From Nitrososphaerota archaeon (GTDB lineage: Archaea; Thermoproteota; Nitrososphaeria; Nitrososphaerales; UBA183), in contig JAFMAA010000001.1 of the NCBI GenBank assembly GCA_029785235.1, positions 124,001 through 188,000 of the forward strand: a stretch of 64,000 bases of DNA. Direction: 5' to 3'. Position 1 is the stretch's first letter; each line of letters starts with the position of its first letter. The translations under genes and the position numbers were made by a program. The notes under the pieces were generated by a model. It was not told the origin of the DNA. It did not search any database and saw only the letters and a program-made list of their open reading frames with translations. Shown here piece by piece: positions 6,517 through 15,331 of the stretch.

Positions 6517-8232
6517 TCATCCAGCGAGGATGAAACGCCCTGGCGCGTCGAGCCTGCAGAACCCGAACCTGGGGAATTGCACAATGTCTCCAACGGAGAG
6601 CATAGATGCAGACTCTTCGGCGTATCCCGCCACCTCCTTGAGGCTTTCCCTGTTGTAGACATCCCCCGCCAGGAAGAGCTCTCCGGGGACGGTGACTTGC
6701 GCATCGATGTGCGAACCAGTGACCCATTGGAGCTTCTTCAAATCGGGGATGAGCTCGTCCCCGGCGTACTCGGCTTCGGGTGAGGGCCAGTCGTTCGTCA
6801 GCCTGACGTTGTACAGGTCCATGAGCCTGAAGACCGTCCCTTTTCTCAACCCCCTGATGTCGGCCGACGGCACGTGGAACTCCCCTCCAGCTTCGATGGC
6901 CCGCGACCCCAGGTCCCGCTGCGGGTGGAAGGGGAGGGTCAGCTCCTTCCTCGGCGCGCCTGCGACCTGAAGCCTCGCAGGCTCAGGGACGAAGAAGACC
7001 CGCTTGGATACAGGGTCAAGGATCTTCCTGTTGAGCGATAGGAGTATGCTCCAGTCGTATTCGTGTTCCGTCTTCGTGTACCCGACCTGGATTGTGAAGT
7101 CCCTGATGGCCTGGGGGACGATGCCGCGCCTCCGTAGGCCATCGACGGTTGGCATCCTAGGATCGTCCCAGCCGGACACTACCTTCTTTTCGACGAGAGG
7201 CCGGAGCAGCCTCTTGGAGACTGGCGTCCCCTTGAAGTTGAACCTTGAGAACTGGATGACCTCGATGCGTCTGAAGCCTAGCGAGTCGCGGATGAGCTGC
7301 TGGAGCTCGTTACGGAACTCTGAGCTCCTAAGGACGTGAGTTATGCCGCATATCTCGTCTTCCACGGCGTTGGCCAGGTCGTAGGTCGGCCACAGATTGT
7401 ATCTGTCTCCTGTGAGAGGGTGCGGGTGCGATATGACCCTGAAGAGGTTGGTGTCCCTCAGGGAGTAGTTCAGGCTCGTCATGTCCCCCTTGAACCGCAC
7501 CACGTAGGAGCCATCCGCGTGCTTTTTTGCGAGGAGCTCGTCCCAGATTTTCAGGTTCGCTTCGACAGGGCGCTCCCTGTGCTCGCAGGGGGTCCCTTCG
7601 AACCGGAGCTTCTTCACCTTCGCCTCATCACAGGAGCAGGCGTAAGCCATCCCCTGCTCGAGAAGCTTCCTCCCTGCCTCATAGATCAGGTCCATGTCGT
7701 CTGAGACGTTCTTCTCGTGGTCGTATTTTATCGAAAGCCAGGCGATCCCCCGACGGAAGCTTTCGTAATACTGCGGGAGGACCTTCCTCGGGTTGGTGTC
7801 CTCGAACCTCAGCCAGAGCTCTCCGTCATACTGCTCCTTGTAGAGGTAGTTGATGGTGAAGGCCATGGCGTGCCCCACGGTCATGTAGCCGGAAGGCTCG
7901 GGGGGGAGTCGGAAGGCGGTCTCGCCCTTCACCGCGTTGGGGAGCGCCGGAAGCCCCACCCGCCCCTGCTTCTCTGCCGGCGCGGCTGCCTCAGGGTATC
8001 TCTCCGCGACGAGCCTCGCCTGCTCCGCCGCGCTGAGCGCGTTGACCCTCTTCGCGGCGGCCGAGGCCTCTCTCGCGACAATTCCAGCGTTGGTCCTGAG
8101 CTCAGGGCGCTCCGCGAGGACCCTCCCTACTATTGCCCCCACCTCGGCCTTCCCTCCGTGCTTGGCCGCGTTCAACAGGGCGGCCTTCTCGACGGCGGCG
8201 AGTTCCTCGTCCCCCAGCGATTCTGCTACCAT
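6517..8232 (-). CDS. gltX: Glutamyl-tRNA synthetase (archaeal GlxRS type)
   Basis: Class I synthetase that charges tRNA-Glu and, in archaea lacking GlnRS, usually mischarges tRNA-Gln for later amidation. The HIGH-like motif is PEPSGYMTVGH (about residues 111-121) and the KMSKS-like motif is GTPVSKRLL (about 335-343), both in the archaeal/eukaryotic form. An N-terminal helical extension of about 100 residues precedes the catalytic core, as in archaeal enzymes. The frame is open further upstream, but the ATG at 8232 overlaps the upstream stop as ATGGTAG and is chosen (571 aa). Confidence 0.95.
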   Translation of the reverse strand: MVAESLGDEELAAVEKAALLNAAKHGGKAEVGAIVGRVLAERPELRTNAGIVAREASAAAKRVNALSAAEQARLVAERYPEAAAPAEKQGRVGLPALPNAVKGETAFRLPPEPSGYMTVGHAMAFTINYLYKEQYDGELWLRFEDTNPRKVLPQYYESFRRGIAWLSIKYDHEKNVSDDMDLIYEAGRKLLEQGMAYACSCDEAKVKKLRFEGTPCEHRERPVEANLKIWDELLAKKHADGSYVVRFKGDMTSLNYSLRDTNLFRVISHPHPLTGDRYNLWPTYDLANAVEDEICGITHVLRSSEFRNELQQLIRDSLGFRRIEVIQFSRFNFKGTPVSKRLLRPLVEKKVVSGWDDPRMPTVDGLRRRGIVPQAIRDFTIQVGYTKTEHEYDWSILLSLNRKILDPVSKRVFFVPEPARLQVAGAPRKELTLPFHPQRDLGSRAIEAGGEFHVPSADIRGLRKGTVFRLMDLYNVRLTNDWPSPEAEYAGDELIPDLKKLQWVTGSHIDAQVTVPGELFLAGDVYNRESLKEVAGYAEESASMLSVGDIVQFPRFGFCRLDAPGRFILAG

Positions 8233-9257
8233 TCCCTTTCTACCGCGAACCTTGCGAACGATGCGAGGAGGGACGCGGCTTCCCTGTCTCCCTTCCACTC
8301 GATGCCCCTGAGCGTCCCAAGGGCCAGCTTCAGGAGCTCTGCGGCCCTCTTCCTGGCGAAGCCGACCGCGTCATACTTCTCTATGAGAGAGAGGACATAA
8401 GACACGTCTCCTTCAGACTTCTGCTCCCTCCCCTTGTTCATTATAGCGATCACCTTGTCCCTTTCGCTCTGCGGGGCCACTGAGAGGAGGTGGAGGAGTA
8501 TCAGCGTCCTCTTGCCTTCGAGGATGTCATCAGACTTCGCCTTTCCATACTTCTTCTGGTCTCCAATCAGATTGAGGGCGTCGTCCTGGATTTGGAAGGC
8601 AATCCCCAGGCTAGTCCCGAACTCCTTCAGGCCGGTGAGGACGCCCGGGCTCGCCCCGGCCACCAGCGCCCCCATCCGGCACGGGCTGGCCACGGTGTAC
8701 CAGGAGGTCTTCCGAGCGCACATGTCGAAGTAGTCCCTTTCTCCCAGATCCCATCGCTTGCTCACCACCCACCCCAGCTCCATGTGCTGCCCCTCGGTCG
8801 TCTCGTCGACCATGCGAGAGAATTCCTCCAACACCGCGAAGGTCTTGTCCGGGCCCAGCTTTTCCCTGTTCTTCAGGAGCGCCCCCCAGGTGCGGGCGTG
8901 GAGGGCATCACCTGCGTTAAGGGCAAGGGGCTCGCCGTACTTCTTGTGCAGCGCAGGCTCTCCGCGCCTCAGCTCGGAGCCGTCTTCGATGTCGTCGTGC
9001 ACGAGAATCCAGTGCTGGAAGAGCTCGATACACGCCGCCGTGAGGATAGCGTCGTCTTCAGGCCCCCCGGCTGCCCTGCATGAGGCGACGCAGAGGAAGG
9101 GCCTCATCCCCTTGGCGGGCCTAGAAGGGTAGTCCCTCATCATCCTGTAGAGGAGGTCGACCTCCCTTATCGGGCTCGACTTTGGCAGAATCTGGTCCAG
9201 GATAAGGCTGTCGACCTTCGCTTTCACACGCTTCATCTCTTCCTGGAGGGTCGTCAT
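8226..9257 (-). CDS. idsA: Polyprenyl diphosphate synthase (geranylgeranyl diphosphate synthase family)
   Basis: 343 residues. Short-chain trans-prenyltransferase that condenses IPP with allylic diphosphates for archaeal lipids. The first Asp-rich motif is HDDIEDGSELRRG and the second is QIQDDALNLIGD. It follows isopentenyl phosphate kinase and mevalonate kinase on the same strand, so the cluster supplies IPP and then extends it. Product length cannot be fixed from sequence alone; GGPP or farnesylgeranyl diphosphate is likely. Confidence 0.92.
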   Translation of the reverse strand: MTTLQEEMKRVKAKVDSLILDQILPKSSPIREVDLLYRMMRDYPSRPAKGMRPFLCVASCRAAGGPEDDAILTAACIELFQHWILVHDDIEDGSELRRGEPALHKKYGEPLALNAGDALHARTWGALLKNREKLGPDKTFAVLEEFSRMVDETTEGQHMELGWVVSKRWDLGERDYFDMCARKTSWYTVASPCRMGALVAGASPGVLTGLKEFGTSLGIAFQIQDDALNLIGDQKKYGKAKSDDILEGKRTLILLHLLSVAPQSERDKVIAIMNKGREQKSEGDVSYVLSLIEKYDAVGFARKRAAELLKLALGTLRGIEWKGDREAASLLASFARFAVEREW

Positions 9258-9281
9258 GCCTGACCGATGCCTGCCTACCGC

Positions 9282-10013
9282 CTAGGAGCGGACCACGGTC
9301 CCGTAGAAGTCCAGGCCCCTGAGGGCCTTTGAGAACTCATTCCTCCGGTAGCCGGAGACGAAGTATGCGCTGGTCCCTCCGGCGGCGATCTTCGCAGCCA
9401 TGTCAAGCTTCAACCTCATCCCACCGGTGGCGTCGTCCCCCTCATGCACTTTCATCCTCCTCACCTTCGCGGCAGTCAGCTCCGGGATGATGACTCTGGT
9501 ATTCTCCTCGTAGACGCCGTCCACGTCGAGGGCGAACACGACACGCTCTGGCTCAAGGGTCTTCGCAAGCTCTTGGACTATCACGTCCCCGGATATCACC
9601 CTGAACCCAGACGGCGCCAGCCCGACGTCCCCGAACGTGACAGGGGTAAGCCCTTCCTTGAGGAGGCCCTTCAGCCAGGAAGACACCGATGCCCCCCCGG
9701 CCCGGCTTATAGCGTCGTACGGCGAGAATGGGTACGGGCAGAGCTTGAACTCGAGCATCGTCTTGCAGACCATCCTGTTCAGTTCGTACATGGCCCCCCT
9801 GGTCTGGGCGACCCCCACCGCGGGGGCCTCCCCCGCGTCTGTCCCTATCCCATGTTGCTTTGCCACGACGTGGCCGAACGACCCTCCCCCGTGAACCACG
9901 ACGACCTTCTGGTCCGACGAGGCTATCTCTTCGGAGAGCGCGGAGACGACGTCTGGGCGATAGGAGAAGGGCTTCGACTTGTCAGTGATCACTGAGCCCC
10001 CCAGCTTCGCCAC
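9282..10013 (-). CDS. ipk: Isopentenyl phosphate kinase
   Basis: 243 residues, amino-acid-kinase fold. IPK phosphorylates isopentenyl phosphate to IPP in archaeal versions of the mevalonate pathway. Signature elements are KLGGSVITDK at the N-terminus, VVHGGGSFGH with the active-site His, and FALDVDGVYE. The GTG start shares one base with the mevalonate kinase stop, so the two are coupled. Its presence implies that this organism makes isopentenyl phosphate rather than following the classical diphosphate route. Confidence 0.92.
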   Translation of the reverse strand: MAKLGGSVITDKSKPFSYRPDVVSALSEEIASSDQKVVVVHGGGSFGHVVAKQHGIGTDAGEAPAVGVAQTRGAMYELNRMVCKTMLEFKLCPYPFSPYDAISRAGGASVSSWLKGLLKEGLTPVTFGDVGLAPSGFRVISGDVIVQELAKTLEPERVVFALDVDGVYEENTRVIIPELTAAKVRRMKVHEGDDATGGMRLKLDMAAKIAAGGTSAYFVSGYRRNEFSKALRGLDFYGTVVRS

Positions 10014-10939
10014 TACCGCTCTAGCCAGCTTCTCACTCCCTCGGCGGGTATCTTGGCGATGAACGTTTCAAACCCTCGCGCTGCCAGCCCCGAAACTAGG
10101 TTTTTTTCCTTTGCCTTGGGAGCCACCGCGACCACGCTCCCCCCTCCCCCTCCCCCGGTGAGCTTCGCGCCATAGGCACCCATAGACGCCATTAGGTCGA
10201 CCATCTCGTCGAGCGTGGGGGTGGAGACCCCGAGCGACCCCAAGATCGCGTGGTTAATGGTGAGCGTCTCCCCGAGCCTCTTGTTGTCTTTGCGCGCGAG
10301 CATCTCTGCCGCTCCGACGCTCAGGTCGCTCACCGAGCTGGCAAGGAGGCCGATATAGCTCGGGTACTTGGACTTCGCTTCCGATACCCGCCCTATCTGC
10401 TCCCTGGTCGCCCTGCTGACCCCGGAGTAGGACACCACCAAGGAACGGCTCCCTTTGAGAGAGACCCTCCTGGGCCTTGTCCCGGGTCTGAACAGTATGA
10501 CGCCTCCCAAGGCGCAGACGGTGGGGTCGATTCCCGACGGGCGCCCGTGGACCCCCTTCTCCCCCACCATAGAAAAGCGGACGACGTCTTCCGCCTTCAG
10601 GCCAAGAGAGTGGAACCGGGACAGCGCTGCGGAGAGGGCGACCATTGTGGCTGCTGAGGAGCCGAGACCGGCCCCCCGAGGGACGGAGGAAGATACGGAG
10701 ATGCTCACCGGCTGGCGCAGTGAAAACTCTTCGGCGATCGCCGCGGCGACCTGACCTAAGGGCTCCAACTCTGGGGCTCCTGCCCCGAACCCCTGAGACG
10801 CGATCTTGAGGGAGCTCGAAGCCGCGACCTCGACCCTTACCCTCCTCGGCAGAGCGGCGGCCAGCGCCCAAGCCCCATGGACGACGAGGTGTTCGCCCGT
10901 GACTATTACCTTCGCTGGAGCCTCTGCTACGGCTCTCAA
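10013..10939 (-). CDS. mvk: Mevalonate kinase
   Basis: 308-residue GHMP kinase that phosphorylates mevalonate at the 5-hydroxyl. The N-terminus AEAPAKVIVTGEHLVVHGAWA, the ATP loop PRGAGLGSSAATMVAL and the C-terminal KLTGGGGGGSVVAV are diagnostic. It lies between the MEMO-family gene (4-nt overlap) and isopentenyl phosphate kinase. A decarboxylase-like GHMP gene that may act later in the same pathway is far away, at 53332. Confidence 0.95.
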   Translation of the reverse strand: MRAVAEAPAKVIVTGEHLVVHGAWALAAALPRRVRVEVAASSSLKIASQGFGAGAPELEPLGQVAAAIAEEFSLRQPVSISVSSSVPRGAGLGSSAATMVALSAALSRFHSLGLKAEDVVRFSMVGEKGVHGRPSGIDPTVCALGGVILFRPGTRPRRVSLKGSRSLVVSYSGVSRATREQIGRVSEAKSKYPSYIGLLASSVSDLSVGAAEMLARKDNKRLGETLTINHAILGSLGVSTPTLDEMVDLMASMGAYGAKLTGGGGGGSVVAVAPKAKEKNLVSGLAARGFETFIAKIPAEGVRSWLER

Positions 10940-11784
10940 TTGCTTACGAATCTGAGGGCGCCGTAGCCCACGACTTGAACGTTGTCGCCGCTGGTGTCAC
11001 CGCTCGTAGCGTACTTCAAGAGCTCGGTTCGTGTGAGCCCCATGGCCTTGGCCGTCAGCATCACGGTGGCTATGGCGCCGTAGCCGCAGGCGGTGACGTT
11101 GAGCCCTTCGAGCGTGGAGTAGAAGCCGTCGACGTCCATCTTCAGCACCTCTCGGAGGAGCGCCATGTCTTTCTCCTTCGCTGCCGCCTGAGCTTCATAG
11201 TGCGTGAGGTCGGAGGAGGCGACTAGGACGGCCCTCTTCCCCTTCAGGAGCTTGGTGAGGGCGGAGGCGATGGTCTCTGCCGTGCCAATGTCCTGGAAGA
11301 GGAGCGAGATCGGCAATAGCGGGAGCGTGTCTCCGTAGATCCTCTGCAGGAAAGGGAGTTGCACTTCTAGGGAGTGCTCGAGCCTATGGGCACCTGGGTC
11401 AACAGAGACTATGCCCGCCAGCTCCACGAGTTCGGCTGCCGCATGCCCGTCGACAGGCATGCGGCCCAGCGGGGTGTCCCACCCACCCTCGTCGAAAGTC
11501 GCGACCCCGCTCCCCACTCCGTAGTGGTTGGGCGCCACTACCACGGCAAGGTCTGGCCGGCGGAGTGAGGACACGTGGTAATAGGAATGGGCGGCCACAG
11601 GGCCGGAGTAGATGTAACCGGCGTGGGGGGAGACAACAGCCACGATGTCTGCTTCGGTCGGGGGGGCCGGAGGGAGCCGTCCAGGGCCGAGCCTGTGAAC
11701 GTAGCATTCGTCGATGAGCCTTGACAGCTCGGCGGGGTCTGAGGGATAGAACTGGCCTGAGACCGCTGGCTTCCTGACTTGCAT
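10936..11784 (-). CDS. MEMO1-family protein
   Basis: 282 residues of the MEMO/AmmeMemoRadiSam family. The N-terminus RKPAVSGQFYPSDPAELSRLI and the metal-site-like SPHAGYIYSGPVAAHSYYH are typical, as is ASSDLTHYE further on. The biochemical role in archaea is unsettled. Placement between rps2 and mevalonate kinase is a conserved archaeal neighbourhood. Confidence 0.92.
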   Translation of the reverse strand: MQVRKPAVSGQFYPSDPAELSRLIDECYVHRLGPGRLPPAPPTEADIVAVVSPHAGYIYSGPVAAHSYYHVSSLRRPDLAVVVAPNHYGVGSGVATFDEGGWDTPLGRMPVDGHAAAELVELAGIVSVDPGAHRLEHSLEVQLPFLQRIYGDTLPLLPISLLFQDIGTAETIASALTKLLKGKRAVLVASSDLTHYEAQAAAKEKDMALLREVLKMDVDGFYSTLEGLNVTACGYGAIATVMLTAKAMGLTRTELLKYATSGDTSGDNVQVVGYGALRFVSN

Positions 11785-11794
11785 TACGCGGGGC

Positions 11795-12490
11795 CTATTC
11801 GCGCCTCTCGGATATCCTTTCCTCGAGGGCCTCGGGGCGCTGCTCTTCCTCTACCTTCGTCTCAAAGTCCTCTATTCCGTACTTCAAGGGCTGGTCCTCG
11901 GCAATCACCCCTGAGTGTACGAGGGTCGCCCTGGCTAGTAGCCAGAATATAGCAGCGATGGACTTCCGGCCCCTGTTGTTCCCCGGGATGACCAAGTCGA
12001 TGTCGTCGGTGACGTTGTCGGTGTCGCAGACCGCTATAACGGGGACCCCGAGCTTTGCCGCCTCGACCATGGCCTGCGCGTCCGACATCGGGTCCGCCAC
12101 CACCACTAGTTCCGCGTCTAGATGGCCAGGGTAAAGCGGGTTGGTGAACGTGCCTGGCATGAACCTGCCGATTCGGGGCATTGCCCCCGTGAGCTCGCAG
12201 AACTTCTCGACCGCCATGGCGCCGTGCTCCCTGCTGGTGTACACGACCGTGTTCTTCGGGCCAGTGGCGGCGATGAACTTGCCGGCGATGTCTATCCTCT
12301 GAAGGGTCCTTGGATAGTCTATCATGTGGAGGCCATCTGGCCTCGGCCGGGCTGTGAACTGCTCCATGGTCTTCGTCCTGACCGGAGTCCCTATGCGGAT
12401 GCCTGTGGCGAGGAGTGCCTTTTCAGAGAAGCCGGGCGCCACAAGTTTGTCTGCCGAACCTGCGTCGTCATCGAACTCAGACATGGCCAA
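11795..12490 (-). CDS. rps2: 30S ribosomal protein S2
   Basis: 231 residues, archaeal S2 (uS2). Recognisable by GTPVRTKTMEQF, the IAGKFI stretch, FMPGTFTNPLYPGHLDAELVVVADP and the nucleotide-fold-like IPVIAVCDTDNVTDDIDLVIPGNNRGRKSIAAIFWLLAR. It follows rpoN by 9 nt; rpoK and enolase, often found between them in archaea, are not here. Start could be Met1 or Met3. Confidence 0.96.
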   Translation of the reverse strand: MAMSEFDDDAGSADKLVAPGFSEKALLATGIRIGTPVRTKTMEQFTARPRPDGLHMIDYPRTLQRIDIAGKFIAATGPKNTVVYTSREHGAMAVEKFCELTGAMPRIGRFMPGTFTNPLYPGHLDAELVVVADPMSDAQAMVEAAKLGVPVIAVCDTDNVTDDIDLVIPGNNRGRKSIAAIFWLLARATLVHSGVIAEDQPLKYGIEDFETKVEEEQRPEALEERISERRE

Positions 12491-12499
12491 GCTCCAGAG

Positions 12500-12709
12500 C
12501 TACAGCTCTGACTTCCTGCTGTAGAAGGGAAGGACCTGGTCGATGACGTCCACGGAGGAGATGAGCATGCGCCTGCAGCAGTATCTCTTCAAGCCGAGGT
12601 CGTCCAGTACCTTGCCCGGGTCCTCGCCTGCCTTTACCCTGGCCTGGAAGGGGGCGAACTTGTCTCCGATGAGGGAGCCGCAGGTGAAGCAACGGATAGG
12701 GATCATCAT
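12500..12709 (-). CDS. rpoN: DNA-directed RNA polymerase subunit N (Rpo10)
   Basis: 69 residues, homologue of eukaryotic Rpb10. The zinc-bundle ligands are visible as CFTCGS near the N-terminus and RYCCRRM in the middle. It lies between rps9 and rps2 in the conserved archaeal order. Confidence 0.97.
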   Translation of the reverse strand: MMIPIRCFTCGSLIGDKFAPFQARVKAGEDPGKVLDDLGLKRYCCRRMLISSVDVIDQVLPFYSRKSEL

Positions 12710-12715
12710 GTCGAA

Positions 12716-13144
12716 TCACCTGTAAGACTTCTGGCGCTTCCTGCGCGCGCCTGGCCCTCCGAATTTCTTGGGTTCAGCTTGTCTCGGGTCGCCCGAAAGC
12801 AGGTATTTATTGTATGCATTCAACCTCTCTCTGATTTCGCTCCCCCTGACCTGATCGACGTAGGCTCTGGCGATAGCCATGGCTGCGGCGTCTGCCTGTC
12901 CCATGAACCCTCCTCCAGACACGCTGACGTCGAGGTCGAACCTGTCCCTGAGGTCCCCGACCACTTGGACGGGGGCGAGCAGGTGGAGCCTTGCCGGTTC
13001 GGGCTCCCATAGCTCGACTGGCGTCCCGTTTATCCTGATACGCCCGGCTCCCTGTGATATCGCAGCGGTGGCTCTAGCTGTCTTCCTCGCGCCGGAGTAG
13101 AGCTTTGGTGGCTTCTTGACCTGAACCTTGGTTTGGGTCGGCAT
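12716..13144 (-). CDS. rps9: 30S ribosomal protein S9
   Basis: 142 residues, uS9. GARKTARATAAISQGAGRIRIN at the N-terminus and the C-terminal GARRKRQKSYR, whose basic tail reaches the P-site tRNA anticodon, identify it. It abuts rpl13 with no spacer. Confidence 0.97.
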   Translation of the reverse strand: MPTQTKVQVKKPPKLYSGARKTARATAAISQGAGRIRINGTPVELWEPEPARLHLLAPVQVVGDLRDRFDLDVSVSGGGFMGQADAAAMAIARAYVDQVRGSEIRERLNAYNKYLLSGDPRQAEPKKFGGPGARRKRQKSYR

Positions 13145-13585
13145 CTAGTCATTCCACCCCAGGCTCTTCGAGAGGTCTGCCATGGTCACATAGACCGGGA
13201 TGGGGCGCGAAGCGGCGGTATCATCGAACTTCGTCAGCTTTGCCGCTTTGACCCCCTCCGGGACCCCGATATACACCCTCAGCCTCTTCATCGCCAGTGC
13301 CCCCTTTGGTTTCTTCCTAGGGACCATCCCTCTGACCATCCTGCGAAGTATGTTGTCCGGCCTCCTCGGGTGGATGGGGCCGTAGATGGGGTTGACCTTG
13401 CTCGCCAGCTCCAGCCTTTCCTTCCACTGGTTCACCACGGATGTCCTCGATCCGGAGACTAGAGACTTCTCGGCGTTCACCACGGTCACTCGCTTCCCGG
13501 ACAAGAGGAGCTTCGCTACTTTGGAAGAAAGCCTCCCCGCGATTTGGTCGGTAGCGTCTACGTACACCGATTCTTCACCGGACAA
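13145..13585 (-). CDS. rpl13: 50S ribosomal protein L13
   Basis: 146 residues, uL13. Features include YVDATDQIAGRLSSKVAKLLLSGKRVTVVNAEK and IHPRRPDNILRRMVRGMVPRKKPKG. Overlaps the rpl18e stop by 11 nt and precedes rps9 in one transcript. Confidence 0.97.
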   Translation of the reverse strand: MSGEESVYVDATDQIAGRLSSKVAKLLLSGKRVTVVNAEKSLVSGSRTSVVNQWKERLELASKVNPIYGPIHPRRPDNILRRMVRGMVPRKKPKGALAMKRLRVYIGVPEGVKAAKLTKFDDTAASRPIPVYVTMADLSKSLGWND

Positions 13586-13928
13586 GCCTGACTCCGCTCC
13601 CCTTCGGGTACCTTTTCAGGAAATCCTCCACGGAAAGCGCGACCCCGCCGGTCGCCTCTATCTTAGACCTGGCTGAGGCGGAGAACGAGAATGCGCCGAC
13701 GATGAGCTTCTTCGGGGCCGCGCCGGTGCCGAGGACCTTCCCAGGGACGAACACCGCTTGCGCCCCGCCGGCGACCTTGGATATCCTCCCGAGGTTGACT
13801 TCGACCCTGGTCCTTGCGGGGGCGGACAGCAAGACTGAGGCATCACGCCAGACTGGGGCCTTCTGTTTCTTCGAGGCCCGCTCCAGCATCACAGCGGTGC
13901 TCCTGAGTATGGGATTCAGGTCTGTCAT
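13575..13928 (-). CDS. rpl18e: 50S ribosomal protein L18e
   Basis: 117 residues. LNPILRSTAVMLERASKKQKAPVWRD at the N-terminus, VFVPGKVLGTGAAPKKLIVGAFSFS in the core. The frame is open further upstream, but the ATG at 13928 overlaps the rpo3 stop as ATGA and matches the family N-terminus. Confidence 0.96.
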   Translation of the reverse strand: MTDLNPILRSTAVMLERASKKQKAPVWRDASVLLSAPARTRVEVNLGRISKVAGGAQAVFVPGKVLGTGAAPKKLIVGAFSFSASARSKIEATGGVALSVEDFLKRYPKGSGVRLVR

Positions 13929-14569
13929 TGGGAACCGGCCACCGCGACCTGGATTTCGTTCAGCTTCTTCTCGATGAGCTGTATAGCTTTCAACACGATC
14001 TGCCTCGCCGGAAGGCCCCCGGCAGACTCGACGGTAAGGACGAAGGCGCCATCCTTCTTGCCGTCCGTAAGGGTGGCGACAGTGCACGGTTGCCACTTCG
14101 CGTGCTCCTTCCCACGCCCTAGCCTGGCATAGGCTTCTAGTTTGACCGACTGGCCAGCGGCTAACTTTACAAGAGGTATGGACTCACTGACGGGCCTCAC
14201 TTCCCTGTCCTCCGACACCAAGTCTCCCGAGGTCACGGTGGAGACCTTGTCCTTCCCCTTGGCGTCGAGCACGAACAGCACCCTGCACTTGTGGCACCCC
14301 AACGGGTTGCCACAGTCACACTCGTCTGGCAGATTGTACTTGTCTAGGTCGGTCTTGATCGGGACCATGCCCAGCCTGTGGGCGAGTATCTCGTCGTAGA
14401 GAACTGACGAGTTCTCGAGAATCACCACGTCGTCGATTGCCATGGATGGGACTTCAGAGATGCAGAAACGCCTTATTGCGTTAGCATAGGACCGGTCTAT
14501 CCCTTCGAGCTGGACCGACACGGCACTTCCGCTGTCCTCAATCACCTTTACTTCAACCAACCGCTCCAC
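13925..14569 (-). CDS. rpoD: DNA-directed RNA polymerase subunit D (Rpo3)
   Basis: 214 residues, homologue of Rpb3 and the bacterial alpha N-terminal domain. SYANAIRRFCISEVPSMAID and ILAHRLGMVPIKTD are characteristic. Four cysteines at 84, 86, 92 and 95 form CxCx5CxxC, resembling the zinc loop of eukaryotic Rpb3 rather than a ferredoxin insert. First gene of the rpoD-rpl18e-rpl13-rps9-rpoN-rps2 unit; S13-S4-S11, usually just upstream on the same strand, run the other way here. A TATA-like CTTTTTAACC lies about 65 nt upstream. Confidence 0.96.
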   Translation of the reverse strand: MERLVEVKVIEDSGSAVSVQLEGIDRSYANAIRRFCISEVPSMAIDDVVILENSSVLYDEILAHRLGMVPIKTDLDKYNLPDECDCGNPLGCHKCRVLFVLDAKGKDKVSTVTSGDLVSEDREVRPVSESIPLVKLAAGQSVKLEAYARLGRGKEHAKWQPCTVATLTDGKKDGAFVLTVESAGGLPARQIVLKAIQLIEKKLNEIQVAVAGSQ

Positions 14570-14652
14570 CTACTGGCTCGAAACTTGGTCCCATGAGACG
14601 TCGCGTTTCGAGGTCGGGAATTTGTTCCGGTTAAAAAGTTAGCGGGACGGTG

Positions 14653-14759
14653 GTGCTTCAAGGCGGCAAAGGCGCTTCTGCGCGCGGAGGCGCCCGAGTC
14701 GGGGGCCCCTTTCGGGGGACCCGTAGGAAGCACGGCTGGCTGGTTCGCGTGCGTCAGCC
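14653..14759. ncRNA. Candidate structured RNA between rpo3 and rps13
   Basis: GTGCTTC at 14653-14659 pairs perfectly with GAAGCAC at 14727-14733. Inside this 7-bp closing helix lie a 10-bp hairpin with a CGCG loop (14671-14694) and a second stem (14700-14723) whose loop reads TTTC on plus or GAAA on minus. A further hairpin, GGCTG with CAGCC, spans 14734-14759. The region is GC-rich, lies between two divergent promoters and has no plausible ORF. Strand and family are unknown: it could be a small RNA, a leader element or chance pairing in GC-rich DNA. Confidence 0.35.
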
Positions 14760-14798
14760 TTTACGCGTTTTCGTGAGTTAGCGGCCTGCCGTCGAAAA

Positions 14799-14806
14799 CT
14801 TATATC
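14799..14806 (+). promoter_or_regulatory. TATA box for rps13-rps4-rps11
   Basis: CTTATATC lies 28-35 nt before the rps13 ATG, predicting a very short leader. It faces away from the rpo3 promoter. Confidence 0.6.
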
Positions 14807-14833
14807 GTAAGGACGAAGGGCAGGTTCGGAAAA

Positions 14834-15328
14834 ATGTCCGAAGCCTCCGAGTTCAGGCATCTGGTCAGGATTTCCGGACGGGACCTCGCAGGGGGTAAGA
14901 AGCTGATTGTGGCCCTGGCTGACCTGAAGGGAGTAGGCTTCAACTTCGCCAACGTGATTACGACGAAGCTGAGTTTGGACCCCAGGGTACGCCTGGGGAC
15001 GCTTACGGAGGCACAAGTAGACCAGATCGAGCAGGCCATCCAAAGCACGACGAAGGCAGCTCTGCCGGAGTGGTATTACAATCGCAGGAACGACCCTGAG
15101 ACAGGGGAAGCGAAGCAGCTTCTGGGCGCCGACCTCGACTTCATACAGAAGGGTGACATCGAGGACGAGAGGAACATCCAGAGCTGGAAGGGGATAAGAC
15201 ACAGTCTCGGATTGAAGGTCAGGGGCCAGAGGACAAGGACCACGGGGAGGAAAGGAAGGACGGTGGGTGTCAGGAAGGCGACGCTGGTGGCTGCGGCGAA
15301 GGAAGCCTCGACTAAGAAGGAGGAGTAG
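14834..15328 (+). CDS. rps13: 30S ribosomal protein S13
   Basis: 164 residues, uS13. RHLVRISGRDLAGGKKLIVALADLKGVGFNFA at the N-terminus and the basic VRGQRTRTTGRKGRTVGV at the C-terminus, which contacts tRNA, are diagnostic. First gene of a three-gene unit that diverges from rpo3. Confidence 0.97.
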   Translation: MSEASEFRHLVRISGRDLAGGKKLIVALADLKGVGFNFANVITTKLSLDPRVRLGTLTEAQVDQIEQAIQSTTKAALPEWYYNRRNDPETGEAKQLLGADLDFIQKGDIEDERNIQSWKGIRHSLGLKVRGQRTRTTGRKGRTVGVRKATLVAAAKEASTKKEE

Positions 15329-15331
15329 GCG

